A stretch of 64,000 nucleotides of DNA from Achromobacter aloeverae (GTDB taxonomy: Bacteria; Pseudomonadota; Gammaproteobacteria; Burkholderiales; Burkholderiaceae_B): positions 1 to 64,000 of the forward strand of contig NZ_PYAL01000007.1 of NCBI RefSeq assembly GCF_004121055.1, written 5' to 3'. The position numbers and the translations under genes were made by a program. Under the pieces are notes generated by a model that had not been told where the DNA came from, searched no databases, and was given only the letters and a program-made list of their open reading frames with translations. Positions 37,950-50,636 of the stretch are shown one piece after another; within the stretch, counting starts at the first letter, position 1; each line of letters begins with the position of its first letter.

Positions 37950-38690
37950 ATGAACACGCTCCCCATCATGATTGCCGGCGCGGCCTGCGCCGGATTCCTG
38001 CAAGGCTTGACCGGTTTCGGTTTCAGCATGGTGTCGCTTTCTTTCTGGGCCTGGGTGCTGGACCCGCTCCTGGCGGCCACATTGGCCGTGTTCGGCGGCT
38101 GGGTGGGGCAGATGCTGGCCGCCTTCGCGGTCCCGCGCAAGGCCAACTGGCGCAGCGTCCTGCCTTTCGTGCTCGGCGGCCTGGCGGGAGTGCCGCTGGG
38201 GTTGCGCGTGCTGTCGCACCTGGATCCCTTGCTGTTCAAGGCCTTCCTGGGGATCCTGCTGGCCGTGTGGTGTCCCATCATGCTGCTGGCACCCAGCTTG
38301 CCGCGACTGTCGGTGGGCGGCCGTGGCGCCGATGGCTGTGTCGGCATCGTCGGCGGCGCCATGGGCGCCATGGGCGGCTTTTCCGGCGTCATTCCCACCT
38401 TGTGGTGCACGCTGCGGGGCTTCGACCGGGATACCCAGCGCGGCGTCATCCAGAACTTCAACCTCACCATGCTGACGGTGACCCTGGCCACCTACTGCGC
38501 CACCGGCGTGATAACGCGCGACATGCTGCCCAATTTCGCCATGGTCGCGCCCATCGTGCTGGTGACGTCGCTACTGGGCGGACGGGTCTACGTCGGCGTC
38601 AGCGACGCGACCTTCCGCCGCATGGTCCTGGGCACGCTGACCGCGTCCGGCATCGCGATGCTGGTCGCGTCCCTGCCCAAGCTGCTTTGA
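37950..38690 (+). CDS. TauE/SafE-family sulfite or anion exporter-like permease
   Basis: The 246-residue membrane protein has about eight helices and the duplicated family motif near GFLQGLTGFGFSMVSL at the N-terminus and GAMGAMGGFSGVIPTLW in the middle. Members move sulfite, sulfoacetate or related anions. The substrate is not readable. The ATG at 37950 is preferred over an in-frame GTG 21 bases upstream. No sulfur genes adjoin it. Confidence 0.85.
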   Translation: MNTLPIMIAGAACAGFLQGLTGFGFSMVSLSFWAWVLDPLLAATLAVFGGWVGQMLAAFAVPRKANWRSVLPFVLGGLAGVPLGLRVLSHLDPLLFKAFLGILLAVWCPIMLLAPSLPRLSVGGRGADGCVGIVGGAMGAMGGFSGVIPTLWCTLRGFDRDTQRGVIQNFNLTMLTVTLATYCATGVITRDMLPNFAMVAPIVLVTSLLGGRVYVGVSDATFRRMVLGTLTASGIAMLVASLPKLL

Positions 38691-38820
38691 TGGAGCCTGC
38701 CATGACACAGATATCGCCCAACGCCGCCCGGCCTGCCGCCGGGACGACGCGGTAACCCAACCGATTACCCCTATATCCGCCCGCGCCAGGCGCGCGGCAC
38801 CAAACCGAGGAGAACATACC

Positions 38821-39606
38821 GTGGCACAACCCTTTGATCCGAGCGTCGCCGCCGGCCTGCTGGTACAGGCCGGCCGAGAGGGGCGACAACTGACCGAATT
38901 ACCCGCCGATGCGCGGCCCGGCACCCTGGAGCAAGGCTATGCCGTCCAGGCCGCCTACGCCGACGCGCTGGGCGAGACGCCCAAGGGCTGGAAGCTGGGC
39001 GTGGGCAGCGTGGCCGCCATGGCGGCCGGCAACCTGGAACGCCCCCTGGTGGGCCGCCTGTTCTCGCAACGCTTCCATCCGCCGGGCTCGACCGTGCAAT
39101 TGCCCTGCGCGGCGCCCGTCACGGTGGAGTTCGAGATCGCTTTCGTGCTGGGCCGAGATATCGCGCCGGGCACGGCGCCCGCCGACGCCATGCGCGCGGT
39201 GGCTTCGACGCACGTGGCCTTCGAACTGGTGCAGTCTCGCTTCGTCGACCGCCGCGCGGTGGGTTGGCCCAGCTTCGTCGGCGATAACGTGGGTTTTGGC
39301 GCGCACATCCTGGGCGAGCGCATCGACCCCGCGCACATCGGCCGCGTGGTGAAGACCGTGGAAGAACAGGTCGATGGCCTCACCGTGGGCCGCGGCCTGA
39401 GCGGCGACGATGGGATCGATCCGGTGCAGGCGCTGCGTTTCCTGTTCGAGCACGCCAGCTATCACGGCATCACGCTCAAGCGCGACGATGTCGTGACGAC
39501 CGGCGCCGTCGCCAAGCCCTTCGATGTCGGCCCTGGCAGCGCGGACGTCGCGGCCCTTTACCTGGGCGGCGCGCTGGCGGTACGCGTGACGACGCCGCAG
39601 GGCTGA
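38821..39606 (+). CDS. 2-keto-4-pentenoate hydratase family protein (FAH fold)
   Basis: The 261-residue protein belongs to the MhpD-like hydratase/decarboxylase group: a conserved KGWKLGVGSVAAM helix, metal-binding acids in VTVEFEIAFVLGRD, and DNVGFGAHILGERI. Such enzymes hydrate 2-oxopent-4-enoate in aromatic meta-cleavage or related sugar-acid routes. It starts with GTG; GAGGAG lies about 10 bases upstream. No aromatic pathway genes are adjacent. Confidence 0.85.
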   Translation: MAQPFDPSVAAGLLVQAGREGRQLTELPADARPGTLEQGYAVQAAYADALGETPKGWKLGVGSVAAMAAGNLERPLVGRLFSQRFHPPGSTVQLPCAAPVTVEFEIAFVLGRDIAPGTAPADAMRAVASTHVAFELVQSRFVDRRAVGWPSFVGDNVGFGAHILGERIDPAHIGRVVKTVEEQVDGLTVGRGLSGDDGIDPVQALRFLFEHASYHGITLKRDDVVTTGAVAKPFDVGPGSADVAALYLGGALAVRVTTPQG

Positions 39607-39755
39607 TCCGCCGCCCCGCACCCATGCGGGGCCACGTCTGTCAGCCCGCCGCAAGGTTGCCGGCGGATACCCATGTAACGGCTCCTTGGTGTACCGTACG
39701 GCAGAGTTGCCCCGCGACAGGCGGGGCGCGCGGCGCGCCAAGGAGGACATCGCAC

Positions 39756-40646
39756 ATGAAGCCCGGCATTCTCGCTATCGACATCGGTGGCACCGGCCTG
39801 AAGGCCACCGTCATCGATGACCATGGTCATATGCGAGCCGAGCGTGTGCGCATTCCCACGCCCCATCCCTGCCCGCCGGCCCTGCTGCTGGAAAAACTGC
39901 GCGAGATGGCGGCGCCGCTGCCGGACTACGACCGCATCGCCATCGGTTTTCCCGGCGTCGTGCGCAATGGCCATGTCTACACGGCCGCCCACCTGGATAG
40001 CCCGGAATGGATAGGCTACGACCTTGCGGGCGCGGTCTCCCGGACCCTGGGCGGCAAGCCCGTCAAGCTGCTCAATGATGCCGACCTGCAAGGCCTGGCG
40101 TTGATTTCCGGCCATGGCCTGGAGCTGGTGATGACGCTGGGCACCGGCGTCGGCACGGGCCTGTACCGCGACGGCGAACTGATGCCGCACATGGAAATCG
40201 CCCATCATCCCATCCATAAGAACAGGACTTACGACGAATACCTGGGCGAGGCCGAACGCAAGAAAATCGGACGCAAGCGCTGGAACCGAAGGCTGGCGCG
40301 CGCGCTGGAGCTGATGAATATCCTGCTGCGACCGGACCGCATCTACCTGGGCGGCGGCAATTCCGCGCGCGTGGACCTGAAGCTGGACAAGCATGTGTTG
40401 ATCGGCTCGAACGATGCCGGACTGGAAGGCGGCGCCTTCGTGTGGAAGTCGGACCAGCGGGGCAAGACGGGCACGACGGCGGCGGTGGCGGGAAAAGTGG
40501 TATTGAAGAAAGCGGCATCGAAGGGAGCGGTAACGAAGAAGACGGCGCCGACGAAGCGGGCATCGAAGACGCAGGCAGTGAAGAAGCAGGCACCGAGGAA
40601 ATCGACCGCAAGGAAATCGACGGCAAGGAAAACCTCCGCCAGGTAG
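39756..40646 (+). CDS. ROK-family polyphosphate glucokinase-like kinase with basic tail
   Basis: The 296-residue protein has an ATP/phosphate-binding DIGGTGLKATVID start (Asp9), catalytic Asp108 in KLLNDADLQG and TLGTGVGTGLY. It lacks the Cys-rich zinc motif of many ROK kinases, as is usual for PpgK-type enzymes. From about residue 231 it carries a 66-residue tail of Lys, Arg, Ala, Thr and Ser resembling histone H1. AGGAGG precedes the ATG. It stands before tkt, so its product, probably glucose 6-phosphate, would enter the pathway encoded downstream. Whether the donor is ATP or polyphosphate is not settled. Confidence 0.82.
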   Translation: MKPGILAIDIGGTGLKATVIDDHGHMRAERVRIPTPHPCPPALLLEKLREMAAPLPDYDRIAIGFPGVVRNGHVYTAAHLDSPEWIGYDLAGAVSRTLGGKPVKLLNDADLQGLALISGHGLELVMTLGTGVGTGLYRDGELMPHMEIAHHPIHKNRTYDEYLGEAERKKIGRKRWNRRLARALELMNILLRPDRIYLGGGNSARVDLKLDKHVLIGSNDAGLEGGAFVWKSDQRGKTGTTAAVAGKVVLKKAASKGAVTKKTAPTKRASKTQAVKKQAPRKSTARKSTARKTSAR

Positions 40647-40847
40647 CGGGCCAGCGCCGGAAGGCGCCGGCGCAGCGGTCGCCGGCACACGGCTTGCTGT
40701 CTCGTGCGGTTCACGTCGCTGCAATGACGTGCGATTCAACTAGCCGGGTTGCGGCCTATCCAGCGCGGCGCGCCCCGCCGGCCGCCGTCCTTCCTCCGCG
40801 GTGACCGCAGCGCGGCGATTCTCCACCGGCATCCCGAGAGAGCTTCG

Positions 40848-42926
40848 ATGAACACCTCCCCCTCCCCCCCTTCCGACCCGCTCGACCTGCTCGCGATCAA
40901 CACCTTGCGCACCCTGGCGATGGATGCCGTGCAGAAGGCCAACTCCGGCCACCCCGGCACCCCCATGGCCCTCGCGCCGGTGGCCTACACACTGTGGAGC
41001 CGCTACCTGCGCTACGATCCCGCCCATCCCGACTGGCCCAATCGCGACCGCTTCGTGCTGTCGGCCGGGCACGCGTCCATGCTGCTGTACGGCCTGCTGC
41101 ACCTGGCTGGCGTGGTGGAGCTGGATCGCCACGACCAGCCCACCGGTCAGCCGGCCGTCAGCCTGGACGACATCAAGCAGTTCCGCCAGCTCGACTCCAA
41201 GACCCCCGGCCACCCGGAATACGGCCTGACCACCGGCGTCGAGACCACCACCGGGCCGCTGGGACAAGGCTGCGCCAACAGCGTCGGCATGGCGCTGGCA
41301 CAGCGCCATCTCGCCAGCCGGTACAACCGCGACGGCCACACGCTGTTCGACTACAACGTCTACGTCATCTGCGGCGACGGCGACATGATGGAAGGCGTAT
41401 CCGGCGAAGCCGCGTCCCTGGCGGGACACCAGAAGCTGGGCAATCTCTGCTGGATCTACGACAACAACACGATCACCATCGAAGGCCACACCGAGCTGGC
41501 CTTCTCGGAAAACGTCGCCGCGCGCTTCGCCGCCTACGGCTGGAACACCGTGCACGTGCCGGACGCCAACGATACCGAAGCATTCGCGCGCGCCATCGAA
41601 CACTTCCAGGCCACCAACGACCGCCCCACCCTGATCGTGGTCGACAGCGTCATCGGCTACGGCGCGCCCAACAAGCACAACACGGCGGCCGCGCATGGCG
41701 AGGCCCTGGGCGAGGACGAGGTACGCCTGGCCAAGCGGGCGTACGGCTGGCCCGAGGACGCCAAGTTCCGGGTGCCGGACGAGGTGCGCCACCGCCTGCG
41801 CGACGCCATGGACCGGCGCACAGGCGGCGCCTGGCAGCAGTGGCAGGACAAACTGGACGCGCTGGACCCGGCGCTGGCCGGCGCGCTGCGCGCCCAACAG
41901 GAGGGCACCCTGCCCGCGGACTGGGACAAGGATATCCCCGCCTTCCCCGCCGATGCCAAGGGGAAGGCAACGCGCGACACCGGCGGCCAGGTGCTCAATG
42001 CCTGCGCCCGGCACATCCCCTGGCTGCTGGGCGGGGCCGCCGACCTGGCACCCTCCACCAAGACCCTGCTGACCTTCGAGGGCGCGGGCAGCCTGCAACC
42101 CGGCACGCCGGGCGGCCGCAACATGCACTTCGGGGTGCGCGAACACGCCATGGGCGCCATCGCCAACGGCATGGCGCTGTGCGGCCTGCGCCCCTACACC
42201 GCCACATTCCTCATCTTCAGCGACTACATGAAACCGCCGATGCGGCTGGCCGCGCTGATGGAACTGCCGGCGATCTTCGTCTTCACCCACGATTCCATCG
42301 GCCTGGGCGAGGACGGGCCGACCCATCAGCCGGTCGAACAGATGTCCCAGCTGCGGGGAATACCCAGCATGCGCGTGCTGCGGCCCTGCGACGCCAACGA
42401 GGTCGCCGAGGCCTGGCGGATCGCCTTGCGGCAGACGCATCGCCCGACGGCCCTGGTGCTGTCGCGCCAGCCGCTGCCCACGCTGGACCGCGAGAAATAC
42501 GCCCCGGCCAGCGGCGCGGCGCGCGGCGCCTACGTGCTGGCCGACTGCGCTCCCCAGGCACCCGCCGTCATCCTGATGGCCACGGGCAGCGAAGTCGCGC
42601 TATGCCTGCAAGCCTATGAACAATTGACCAGCGAAGGCATTGCCGCCCGGGTGGTCTCCATGCCTTGCTGGGACCTGTTCGAGGAACAGGACGCCGCCTA
42701 TCGCGACAGCGTACTGCCGCCGTCGGTGGCCGGACGAGTGGCCGTGGAGCAGGCCGGCCCGCTGGGCTGGGACCGCTATATCGGCGCAACTGGCGATAAG
42801 ATCGTGATGAACAGTTTCGGCGCCTCGGCGCCATTCGCGAAATTACAAGCCAAATTCGGCTTCACAATAGAAAATGTGGTTCGCGCGGCGCGCGACCAGG
42901 CCAAGAAGCACGGGAGTATTCAATGA
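40848..42926 (+). CDS. tkt: Transketolase
   Basis: The 692-residue thiamin-diphosphate enzyme has the signature [19 protein letters not shown], the cofactor motif [20 protein letters not shown], and [12 protein letters not shown] in the pyrimidine domain. It interconverts pentose, heptose and triose phosphates. The TGA overlaps the start of the next gene (ATGA), which couples it to transaldolase-PGI. Confidence 0.97.
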   Translation: MNTSPSPPSDPLDLLAINTLRTLAMDAVQKANSGHPGTPMALAPVAYTLWSRYLRYDPAHPDWPNRDRFVLSAGHASMLLYGLLHLAGVVELDRHDQPTGQPAVSLDDIKQFRQLDSKTPGHPEYGLTTGVETTTGPLGQGCANSVGMALAQRHLASRYNRDGHTLFDYNVYVICGDGDMMEGVSGEAASLAGHQKLGNLCWIYDNNTITIEGHTELAFSENVAARFAAYGWNTVHVPDANDTEAFARAIEHFQATNDRPTLIVVDSVIGYGAPNKHNTAAAHGEALGEDEVRLAKRAYGWPEDAKFRVPDEVRHRLRDAMDRRTGGAWQQWQDKLDALDPALAGALRAQQEGTLPADWDKDIPAFPADAKGKATRDTGGQVLNACARHIPWLLGGAADLAPSTKTLLTFEGAGSLQPGTPGGRNMHFGVREHAMGAIANGMALCGLRPYTATFLIFSDYMKPPMRLAALMELPAIFVFTHDSIGLGEDGPTHQPVEQMSQLRGIPSMRVLRPCDANEVAEAWRIALRQTHRPTALVLSRQPLPTLDREKYAPASGAARGAYVLADCAPQAPAVILMATGSEVALCLQAYEQLTSEGIAARVVSMPCWDLFEEQDAAYRDSVLPPSVAGRVAVEQAGPLGWDRYIGATGDKIVMNSFGASAPFAKLQAKFGFTIENVVRAARDQAKKHGSIQ

Positions 42927-45769
42927 GCAAGGACAGCAACAACAAACTGCGCCAACTGGCCGAGGCCGGCCAGGCCATCTGGCTCGATTTCCTCAGCCGG
43001 GACTTCATCGCGAACGGCGGCCTGGCCAAGCTGGTGGCCGAGGACGGCCTGACCGGCGTGACGTCCAACCCCTCCATTTTCGAGAAGGCCATCGGCCACG
43101 GCAATGCCTACGATGGCGCGATGAACGACTTCCTGGCCAAGGCGGACGCCGATGCCGGCACGGTCTACGAGCACCTGGCGGTCCAGGATATCCAGGCCGC
43201 CGCCGACGTCCTGCGGCCGGTCTACGACCGCCTGGCTGGCCAGGACGGCTACGTCAGCCTGGAAGTCTCGCCCTACCTGGCCTATGACACGGACGGCACG
43301 CTGGCCGAGGCGCGCCGCCTGTGGCGGGCAGTCGATCGCCCCAACCTGATGATCAAGGTGCCCGGCACGCGGGAAGGCGTGCCCGCCATCCGCCAGCTCA
43401 TCGCCGAAGGCATCAACGTCAACGTGACCTTGCTGTTCTCGCGCGACGCCTACGCGCAGGTGGCCAACGCCTATATCGAAGGCCTGGAGCAGCGCATCAA
43501 GGCGGGCGGCGATGTCAGCCGCATGGCCAGCGTCGCGAGCTTCTTCGTCAGCCGCATCGACACGCGCATCGACAAGGCCATTTCCGACCGCCTGGCCGCC
43601 GGCGACGCCGAGTCCGCCGCGCTGAAGGCCTTGCAGGGCAAGGTGGCGATCGCGAATGCCAAGCTGGCCTACCAGGACTACGAGCAGTTGATCACCAGCC
43701 AGCGATGGAAAACGCTGGCCGAGCGCGGCGCGCGGCCGCAGCGCCTGCTGTGGGCATCGACCGGCACCAAGAATCCAGCCTATCCGGCCACGCTGTACGT
43801 GGACACGCTGATCGGGCGGGACACCGTCAACACCATGCCCTCGGCCACCATGGACGCCTTCCGCCATGGCGGCGACGTGTCCGCGTCGCTGACGCAGGAC
43901 GTGACGGGCGCGCAGCACGTCCTCGACGAGGCGCAACGCCTGGGCCTGCGCCTGGACCAGGTCACGGCCGACCTGGTGGACGATGGCGCGCGACAGTTTT
44001 CCGACGCTTTCGACGCCCTGCTGGGCTCGGTGGCGAACAAGCGCAACGCCTTCCTGGGCGATCGCCTGAACGGCGTGGCCTATCACCTGCCCGAAGCACT
44101 GGAAGAAGCCGCCGGCAAGGCCCTGGAACGCGCGCGCGCGGAGGGCTGGTCGCGCCGCCTGTGGCAGGGCGATGCGACGATGTGGACAGGCGGCCCCGAA
44201 AGCAAATGGGTGGGCTGGCTGGCCGCCGGCCAAGGGCGCCAGGCCGATCCGGCCGCCATCGCCGACCTGGCGCGGGCGGTGCAGGCCGACGGCTACACCC
44301 ATGCCGTGCTATTGGGCATGGGAGGTTCGAGCCTGGGACCCGAGGTGCTGGCGCAAACGCTGGGCGTCGCCGGCAAGGGCTTGAAGCTGCATGCGCTGGA
44401 CTCCACCAACCCCGATGAAATCGGCGCGGTCGAGCAGTCCATCGATATCTCGCGCACGCTGTTCATCGTCGCCAGCAAGTCCGGTTCGACCCTGGAGCCG
44501 GAAATCCTCAACGCCTATTTCCACGCCGCCACCGTCAAGGCGGTGGGCGCGGGCGATGCCGGCCGCCATTTCGTCGCCGTCACCGACCCCGGATCCAAGC
44601 TGGAGGCCGCCGCCAAGGCAGCCGGCTATCGCGCCATCTTCCTGGGCGATCCCGCGATCGGCGGACGCTATTCCGTGCTGTCGGTGTTCGGCCTGGTGCC
44701 CCTGGGCGTGCTGGGCCACGATGTCGCGGCCTTCATGCAGGCGACCCAGCCCATGGTGCGCGCCTGCGGCCCGTCGGCGCCGCCGTCCGCCAACCCGGGC
44801 GTGCGCCTGGGCGCCATCCTGGGCGCGGCCGCGACGTCCGGCCGCGACAAGCTCACCGTGTTCGCATCCCCGTCGCTGGCCAGCGTGGGATCGTGGCTGG
44901 AACAACTGGTGGCGGAATCGACCGGCAAGCACGGCAAAGGCATCGTGCCGGTGGACCTGGAGCCCGTGGGCAAGCCCGGCGACTATGGCCAGGACCGCAT
45001 CTTCGCCTATCTCTACCGCGAGGGCGACGATCGCCAGCTGGATGCGCCCATACAGGCGCTGGCCGACGCCGGCCATCCCGTGGTGCGCATCACGCTGCCG
45101 CGCGCCGAGGCCATCGGCCAGGAATTTTTCCGCTGGGAAGTGGCCACCGCCGTGGCCGGCGCCGTGATCGGCATCGACCCCTTCGACCAACCCGACGTCG
45201 AGGCCAGCAAGGTCAAGACCCGCGCCCTCACCGACGCCTATGAAAAGACCGGCGAGCTCGCGCCCGAAACCGCCCTGCTGACCGATGGCGACCTGTCGCT
45301 GTACGGCGACGCCGCGCTGCGCGCCGACGGCACGCTGGAAGGCGCCCTGGGCGCGCACCTGGCGCGCCTGCGCGCCGGCGACTATGCCGCGGTGCTCGCC
45401 TATATCGCCCGCAACGCGACGCACGAGCAGGCCGTGACAGCGTTGCGCACGCTGATCCGCGACCAGCGCCGCGTCGCCACGGTGGGCGGCTTCGGTCCGC
45501 GCTTCCTGCATTCCACCGGCCAGGCCTACAAGGGCGGCCCCAACAGCGGCGTCTTCCTGCAGATCACCGCCGATCCCGCCCACGACCTGCCCATCCCGGA
45601 CCGCAAGATCAGCTTCGGCACCGTGCAGGCGGCGCAGGCCATCGGCGACTTGCAGGTGCTGGCCGAACGCGGCCGCCGCTACCTGCGCGTGCATATCGCC
45701 GGCGGCCGCGTCGAGGCGGGCCTAGCGCGCCTGGTGGAGGCCGCCACGCGCGCCCTGCGGCCACGCTGA
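42923..45769 (+). CDS. tal-pgi: Bifunctional transaldolase / glucose-6-phosphate isomerase
   Basis: The 948-residue fusion has a transaldolase half (1 to about 370) with [11 protein letters not shown] and Schiff-base Lys145 in NLMIKVPGT, and an isomerase half (about 400-948) with [13 protein letters not shown] and [10 protein letters not shown]. One protein therefore does non-oxidative sugar rearrangement and converts glucose 6-phosphate to fructose 6-phosphate. The fusion occurs in various bacteria that lack separate genes. Starts inside the tkt stop codon. Confidence 0.96.
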   Translation: MSKDSNNKLRQLAEAGQAIWLDFLSRDFIANGGLAKLVAEDGLTGVTSNPSIFEKAIGHGNAYDGAMNDFLAKADADAGTVYEHLAVQDIQAAADVLRPVYDRLAGQDGYVSLEVSPYLAYDTDGTLAEARRLWRAVDRPNLMIKVPGTREGVPAIRQLIAEGINVNVTLLFSRDAYAQVANAYIEGLEQRIKAGGDVSRMASVASFFVSRIDTRIDKAISDRLAAGDAESAALKALQGKVAIANAKLAYQDYEQLITSQRWKTLAERGARPQRLLWASTGTKNPAYPATLYVDTLIGRDTVNTMPSATMDAFRHGGDVSASLTQDVTGAQHVLDEAQRLGLRLDQVTADLVDDGARQFSDAFDALLGSVANKRNAFLGDRLNGVAYHLPEALEEAAGKALERARAEGWSRRLWQGDATMWTGGPESKWVGWLAAGQGRQADPAAIADLARAVQADGYTHAVLLGMGGSSLGPEVLAQTLGVAGKGLKLHALDSTNPDEIGAVEQSIDISRTLFIVASKSGSTLEPEILNAYFHAATVKAVGAGDAGRHFVAVTDPGSKLEAAAKAAGYRAIFLGDPAIGGRYSVLSVFGLVPLGVLGHDVAAFMQATQPMVRACGPSAPPSANPGVRLGAILGAAATSGRDKLTVFASPSLASVGSWLEQLVAESTGKHGKGIVPVDLEPVGKPGDYGQDRIFAYLYREGDDRQLDAPIQALADAGHPVVRITLPRAEAIGQEFFRWEVATAVAGAVIGIDPFDQPDVEASKVKTRALTDAYEKTGELAPETALLTDGDLSLYGDAALRADGTLEGALGAHLARLRAGDYAAVLAYIARNATHEQAVTALRTLIRDQRRVATVGGFGPRFLHSTGQAYKGGPNSGVFLQITADPAHDLPIPDRKISFGTVQAAQAIGDLQVLAERGRRYLRVHIAGGRVEAGLARLVEAATRALRPR

Positions 45770-45847
45770 TCCCGGATACCCCGGCACCGCGCGGCGTATG
45801 CCCTTTCCGGCGCACGCTGCCCCCACCGTCCAGACAGGAGAATGGCA

Positions 45848-46824
45848 ATGCAACTCGGACTGATAGGACTAGGCCGCATGGGCGCGAATATCGCGCGCCG
45901 CCTGATGCGCGACAAACACGACGTGGTGGTCTACAACCGCAGCCTGGACAAGGTCAAGGCCCTGCAGGACGAAGGCGCCATCGGCGTGGACAGCGTGGAG
46001 AAACTGGTGGCGCAGCTGGCCAAGCCGCGCGCGATCTGGGTCATGCTGCCGGCAGGCAACGTGACCGAGCACATGATCGATACGCTGGCCGGCCTGCTCG
46101 AACCCGGCGATATCATCATCGACGGCGGCAACACCATGTACAAGGACGACATGCGCCGCGCCAAGGCCTTGAAGGCGCGCCAGCTGGAGTACGTCGACGT
46201 CGGCACGTCCGGCGGCATCTGGGGCCTGGAGCGCGGCTACTGCATGATGATAGGCGGCGAGGACAAGGTGGTGCGCCATCTGGATCCCCTGTTCTCCTGC
46301 CTGGCGCCGGGGCTGGGCAATATCGAGCGCACGCCCGGCCGCGACGGCCGCGACGATCGCCCCGAGCGCGGCTACATCCATGCCGGCCCCGCGGGCGCCG
46401 GCCACTTCGTCAAGATGGTGCACAACGGCATCGAGTATGGACTGATGCAGGCCTACGCCGAAGGCTTCGACATCCTCAAGACCAAGAATTCCGACCAGTT
46501 GCCCGAAGACCAGCGCCTGGACATCAACGTCGCCGACGTCGCCGAGGTCTGGCGGCGCGGCAGCGTGGTGTCGTCCTGGCTGCTGGACCTGACCGCGATT
46601 GCCCTGGCCAAGGATGCCAAGCTCAACGGCTTTTCCGGCGAGGTCGCCGACAGCGGCGAAGGCCGCTGGACCGTGGACGCGGCGGTGGAGCAGGCCGTGC
46701 CGGCGCCCGTGCTGGCGACGTCCCTGTTCGCGCGCTTCCGCTCGCGCCAGGACGCGACGTTCGCCGACAAGGTCCTGTCCGCCATGCGCTTCGGCTTCGG
46801 CGGCCATGTGGAGGAAAAGAAATA

Positions 46825-46825
<1 letters not shown>
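45848..46825 (+). CDS. gnd: 6-phosphogluconate dehydrogenase, decarboxylating, short form
   Basis: The 325-residue enzyme has the dinucleotide-binding [18 protein letters not shown], the substrate motif [19 protein letters not shown] and catalytic [14 protein letters not shown]. It is the short GndA-type, often NAD-preferring, rather than the 468-residue E. coli form. The ATG at 45848 is used because AGGAG is 7 bases upstream; the ATG at 45842 is only 1 base away. Its TAA overlaps the zwf ATG (TAATG). Confidence 0.95.
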
Positions 46826-48335
<1,510 letters not shown>

Positions 48336-48354
<19 letters not shown>

Positions 48355-49283
48355 ACGACGGCGGGCCGCGCCCCAGCCAGGACAGCGGCGCCACCGCGCG
48401 GGTGCGCGTGCGGGCCGGCGTGGCGTCCGAGAAGCCGGTGAACGCGTCCGGTATCGCCCTGCTGGTATCCGACGTGGACGGCACCCTGCTGCGCATGGAC
48501 AAGAGCCTGGCGCCCGCCACGATAGCGGCGGTGGACCGCCTGCGCGCGGCGGGCGTGCGCTTCACCCTGGTCAGCGCGCGGCCGCCGCGCGGCATGCTGC
48601 CGCTGATCCAGGCCTTGAACATCAAGGTGCCCACGGCCGCCTTCAACGGCGGCGCCATCGTCGGCGCACGCGGCGAAGTGCTGGAATCGACGAGGCTGAC
48701 CAGGCGCGACGCCCGCATCACGCTGGACCTGCTGCTGCGCGAACCGGTGGAAACCTGGGTCTTCGCCGACGACCAGTGGCTGTTGCGCGACCCGGCCGGC
48801 GAATATGTGCCGCTGGAAAGAATGACCCTGGGCTACGACGGCGTGGTGGTCGAGGACTTTTCGCCCTGGGAGGACCGGATCGACAAGATCGTCGCGGCCA
48901 GCGCCGACCCGGCCTTGCTGGCGCGCCTGGAGCAGGCGCTGAACGCCCTTATCGCGCCCCATGCGCTGGCGCTGCGTTCGCAGGCCTACTATCTGGACAT
49001 TACCCATGCGCGCGCCAACAAGGGCGATGCCCTGTCGGCCCTGGCGCGCCAGGTCGGCGTCCCGTTGACAGCCACCGCCGCCATCGGCGATGGCGACAAT
49101 GACGTTCCCATGTTCAAGCGCGCCGGCCTGTCCATCGCCATGGGCCACGCCAATTCCGAGGTACGCGCGCAGGCGCGCCGCGTCACGGCATCCAACGAGC
49201 AGGACGGGCTGGCCCAGGCCATCGACCGGATCATCCTGGCCGGCGCCGGAGCCGGGGCCGGCCAGGCGCCCAGCCGCGGTTGA
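48336..49283 (+). CDS. Cof-type HAD-IIB sugar-phosphate phosphatase
   Basis: The 315-residue protein has HAD motif I VSDVDGTLLRMDK (Asp nucleophile), motif II in FTLVSARPPRG, an alpha/beta cap, and motif IV AIGDGDNDVPMFKRAG. The end is a Gly/Ala-rich tail. Cof-type phosphatases act on sugar phosphates or FMN/PLP. It overlaps zwf by 19 bases, so it is in the pentose-phosphate operon. It is not a 6-phosphogluconolactonase by fold. Confidence 0.88.
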
Positions 49284-49300
49284 CGCGCGCCTCGCCCCCC

Positions 49301-50467
49301 TCAATCCGACAGCGCGCGCATTTCCTTGATCAGGTCCGCCTTGCCCTCGAAGCCGATGCCCGGCAGGTCGGGCATGGTGATGTAGCTGTTCTCCACCTTC
49401 ACGCCGTCGGGGAAACCGCCATAGGGCTGGAACAGGTCCGGATAGGATTCGTTGCCGCCCAGGCCCAGGCCCGCGGCGATGTTCAATGACATCTGGTGGC
49501 CGCCATGCGGAATGCAGCGGCTGGGCGACCAGCCATGCTGATGCAGCATGTCCAGTGTGCGCAAATACTCCACCAGGCCATAGCTCAAGGCGCAGTCGAA
49601 TTGCAGCCAGTCGCGGTCCGGCCGCATGCCGCCGTAGCGCACCAGGTTGCGCGCGTCCTGCATGGAGAACAGGTTCTCGCCGGTGGCCATGGGCTTGTCG
49701 TAGTAATTGCGCAGCGTGGCCTGCAATTCGAAGTCCAGCGGATCGCCGGCCTCCTCGTACCAGAACAGGTCGTACTGCGACAGGGCCTTGGCATAGGCGA
49801 TCGCGGTATCCAGGTCGAAGCGGCCGTTGGCGTCCACGCACAGGCGCTGGCCGTCCTGCAGCACGCTCAGGATGGAATCGATGCGGCGCAGGTCCTCGTC
49901 CAGCGAGGCGCCGCCGATTTTCTTCTTCACCACCGTGTAGCCGCGGTCCAGGTAGCTGCGCATCTCGTCCTTCAGCTTCTCGTGGTCCTGTCCGGGGTAG
50001 TAGTAGCCGCCGGCGGCATAGACGAAGACCTTGCGGTTGGGCGTGCCCGTGCCGTAGCGCTCGGCCAGCAGCTGGAACAGCGGCTTGTTGGCGATCTTGG
50101 CAACGGCATCCCAGATCGCCATGTCCATGGTGCCGATGGCCACCGAGCGCTCGCCGTGTCCGCCCGGCTTTTCATTGATGAACATCGTCCGCCAGATCTT
50201 GTGCGGATCCAGGTTCTCGCCGCTGTCGTCGACCAAGGTATCGGGCTTGGCTTCCAGGATGCGCGGAATGAAGCGCTCGCGCATCAGCATGCCCTGCCCG
50301 TAGCGGCCGTTCGAATTGAAACCGTAGCCCACCACCGGCTTGCCGTCGCGGATGACGTCGGTGATGACGGCCACCAGGCTCAAGGTCATCTTGCTGAAGT
50401 CGATGTAGGCATTGCGGATGGGCGAACTGATGGGAACGGTCTTTTCCCGGATTTCTACGATTCTCAT
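49301..50467 (-). CDS. tarD: Enolase-superfamily D(-)-tartrate dehydratase-like enzyme
   Basis: The 388-residue protein has the superfamily metal ligands Asp212 (CVDANG), Glu238 (YEEAGD) and Glu264 (ATGEN), a base at Lys183 in TVVKKKIGG and a second acid/base His321 in IPHGGHQMS. This set and spacing match, as recalled, the Bradyrhizobium D-tartrate dehydratase, which makes oxaloacetate. Related dehydratases for other acid sugars cannot be excluded. AGGAG is 6 bases before the ATG. The divergent LysR gene and shared operator suggest substrate-induced expression. Confidence 0.8.
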   Translation of the reverse strand: MRIVEIREKTVPISSPIRNAYIDFSKMTLSLVAVITDVIRDGKPVVGYGFNSNGRYGQGMLMRERFIPRILEAKPDTLVDDSGENLDPHKIWRTMFINEKPGGHGERSVAIGTMDMAIWDAVAKIANKPLFQLLAERYGTGTPNRKVFVYAAGGYYYPGQDHEKLKDEMRSYLDRGYTVVKKKIGGASLDEDLRRIDSILSVLQDGQRLCVDANGRFDLDTAIAYAKALSQYDLFWYEEAGDPLDFELQATLRNYYDKPMATGENLFSMQDARNLVRYGGMRPDRDWLQFDCALSYGLVEYLRTLDMLHQHGWSPSRCIPHGGHQMSLNIAAGLGLGGNESYPDLFQPYGGFPDGVKVENSYITMPDLPGIGFEGKADLIKEMRALSD

Positions 50468-50586
50468 GAAGTCTCCTGCGATATCGCCATTGAACGAACG
50501 CCGCCGCGCCCCACGGTCCGCGAGGGTGCGAACCCCGCGCGGCGCAACGTGCCATGGCGGCTAGAGTAACGAATCGGCGGGAGACG

Positions 50587-50608
50587 ATTTTTCACTTATA
50601 TGAAAAAT
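50587..50608. promoter_or_regulatory. Inverted-repeat operator between tarD-like and LysR genes
   Basis: ATTTTTCA (50587-50594) and TGAAAAAT (50601-50608) are perfect inverted repeats with a 6-base spacer. This fits the dyad (T-N11-A form) bound by LysR-type regulators in divergent promoters. A -10-like TATAAA at 50625-50630 lies just before the LysR ATG. Confidence 0.65.
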
Positions 50609-50636
50609 ATCCTTCACTATCAGTTATAAATAGGCG

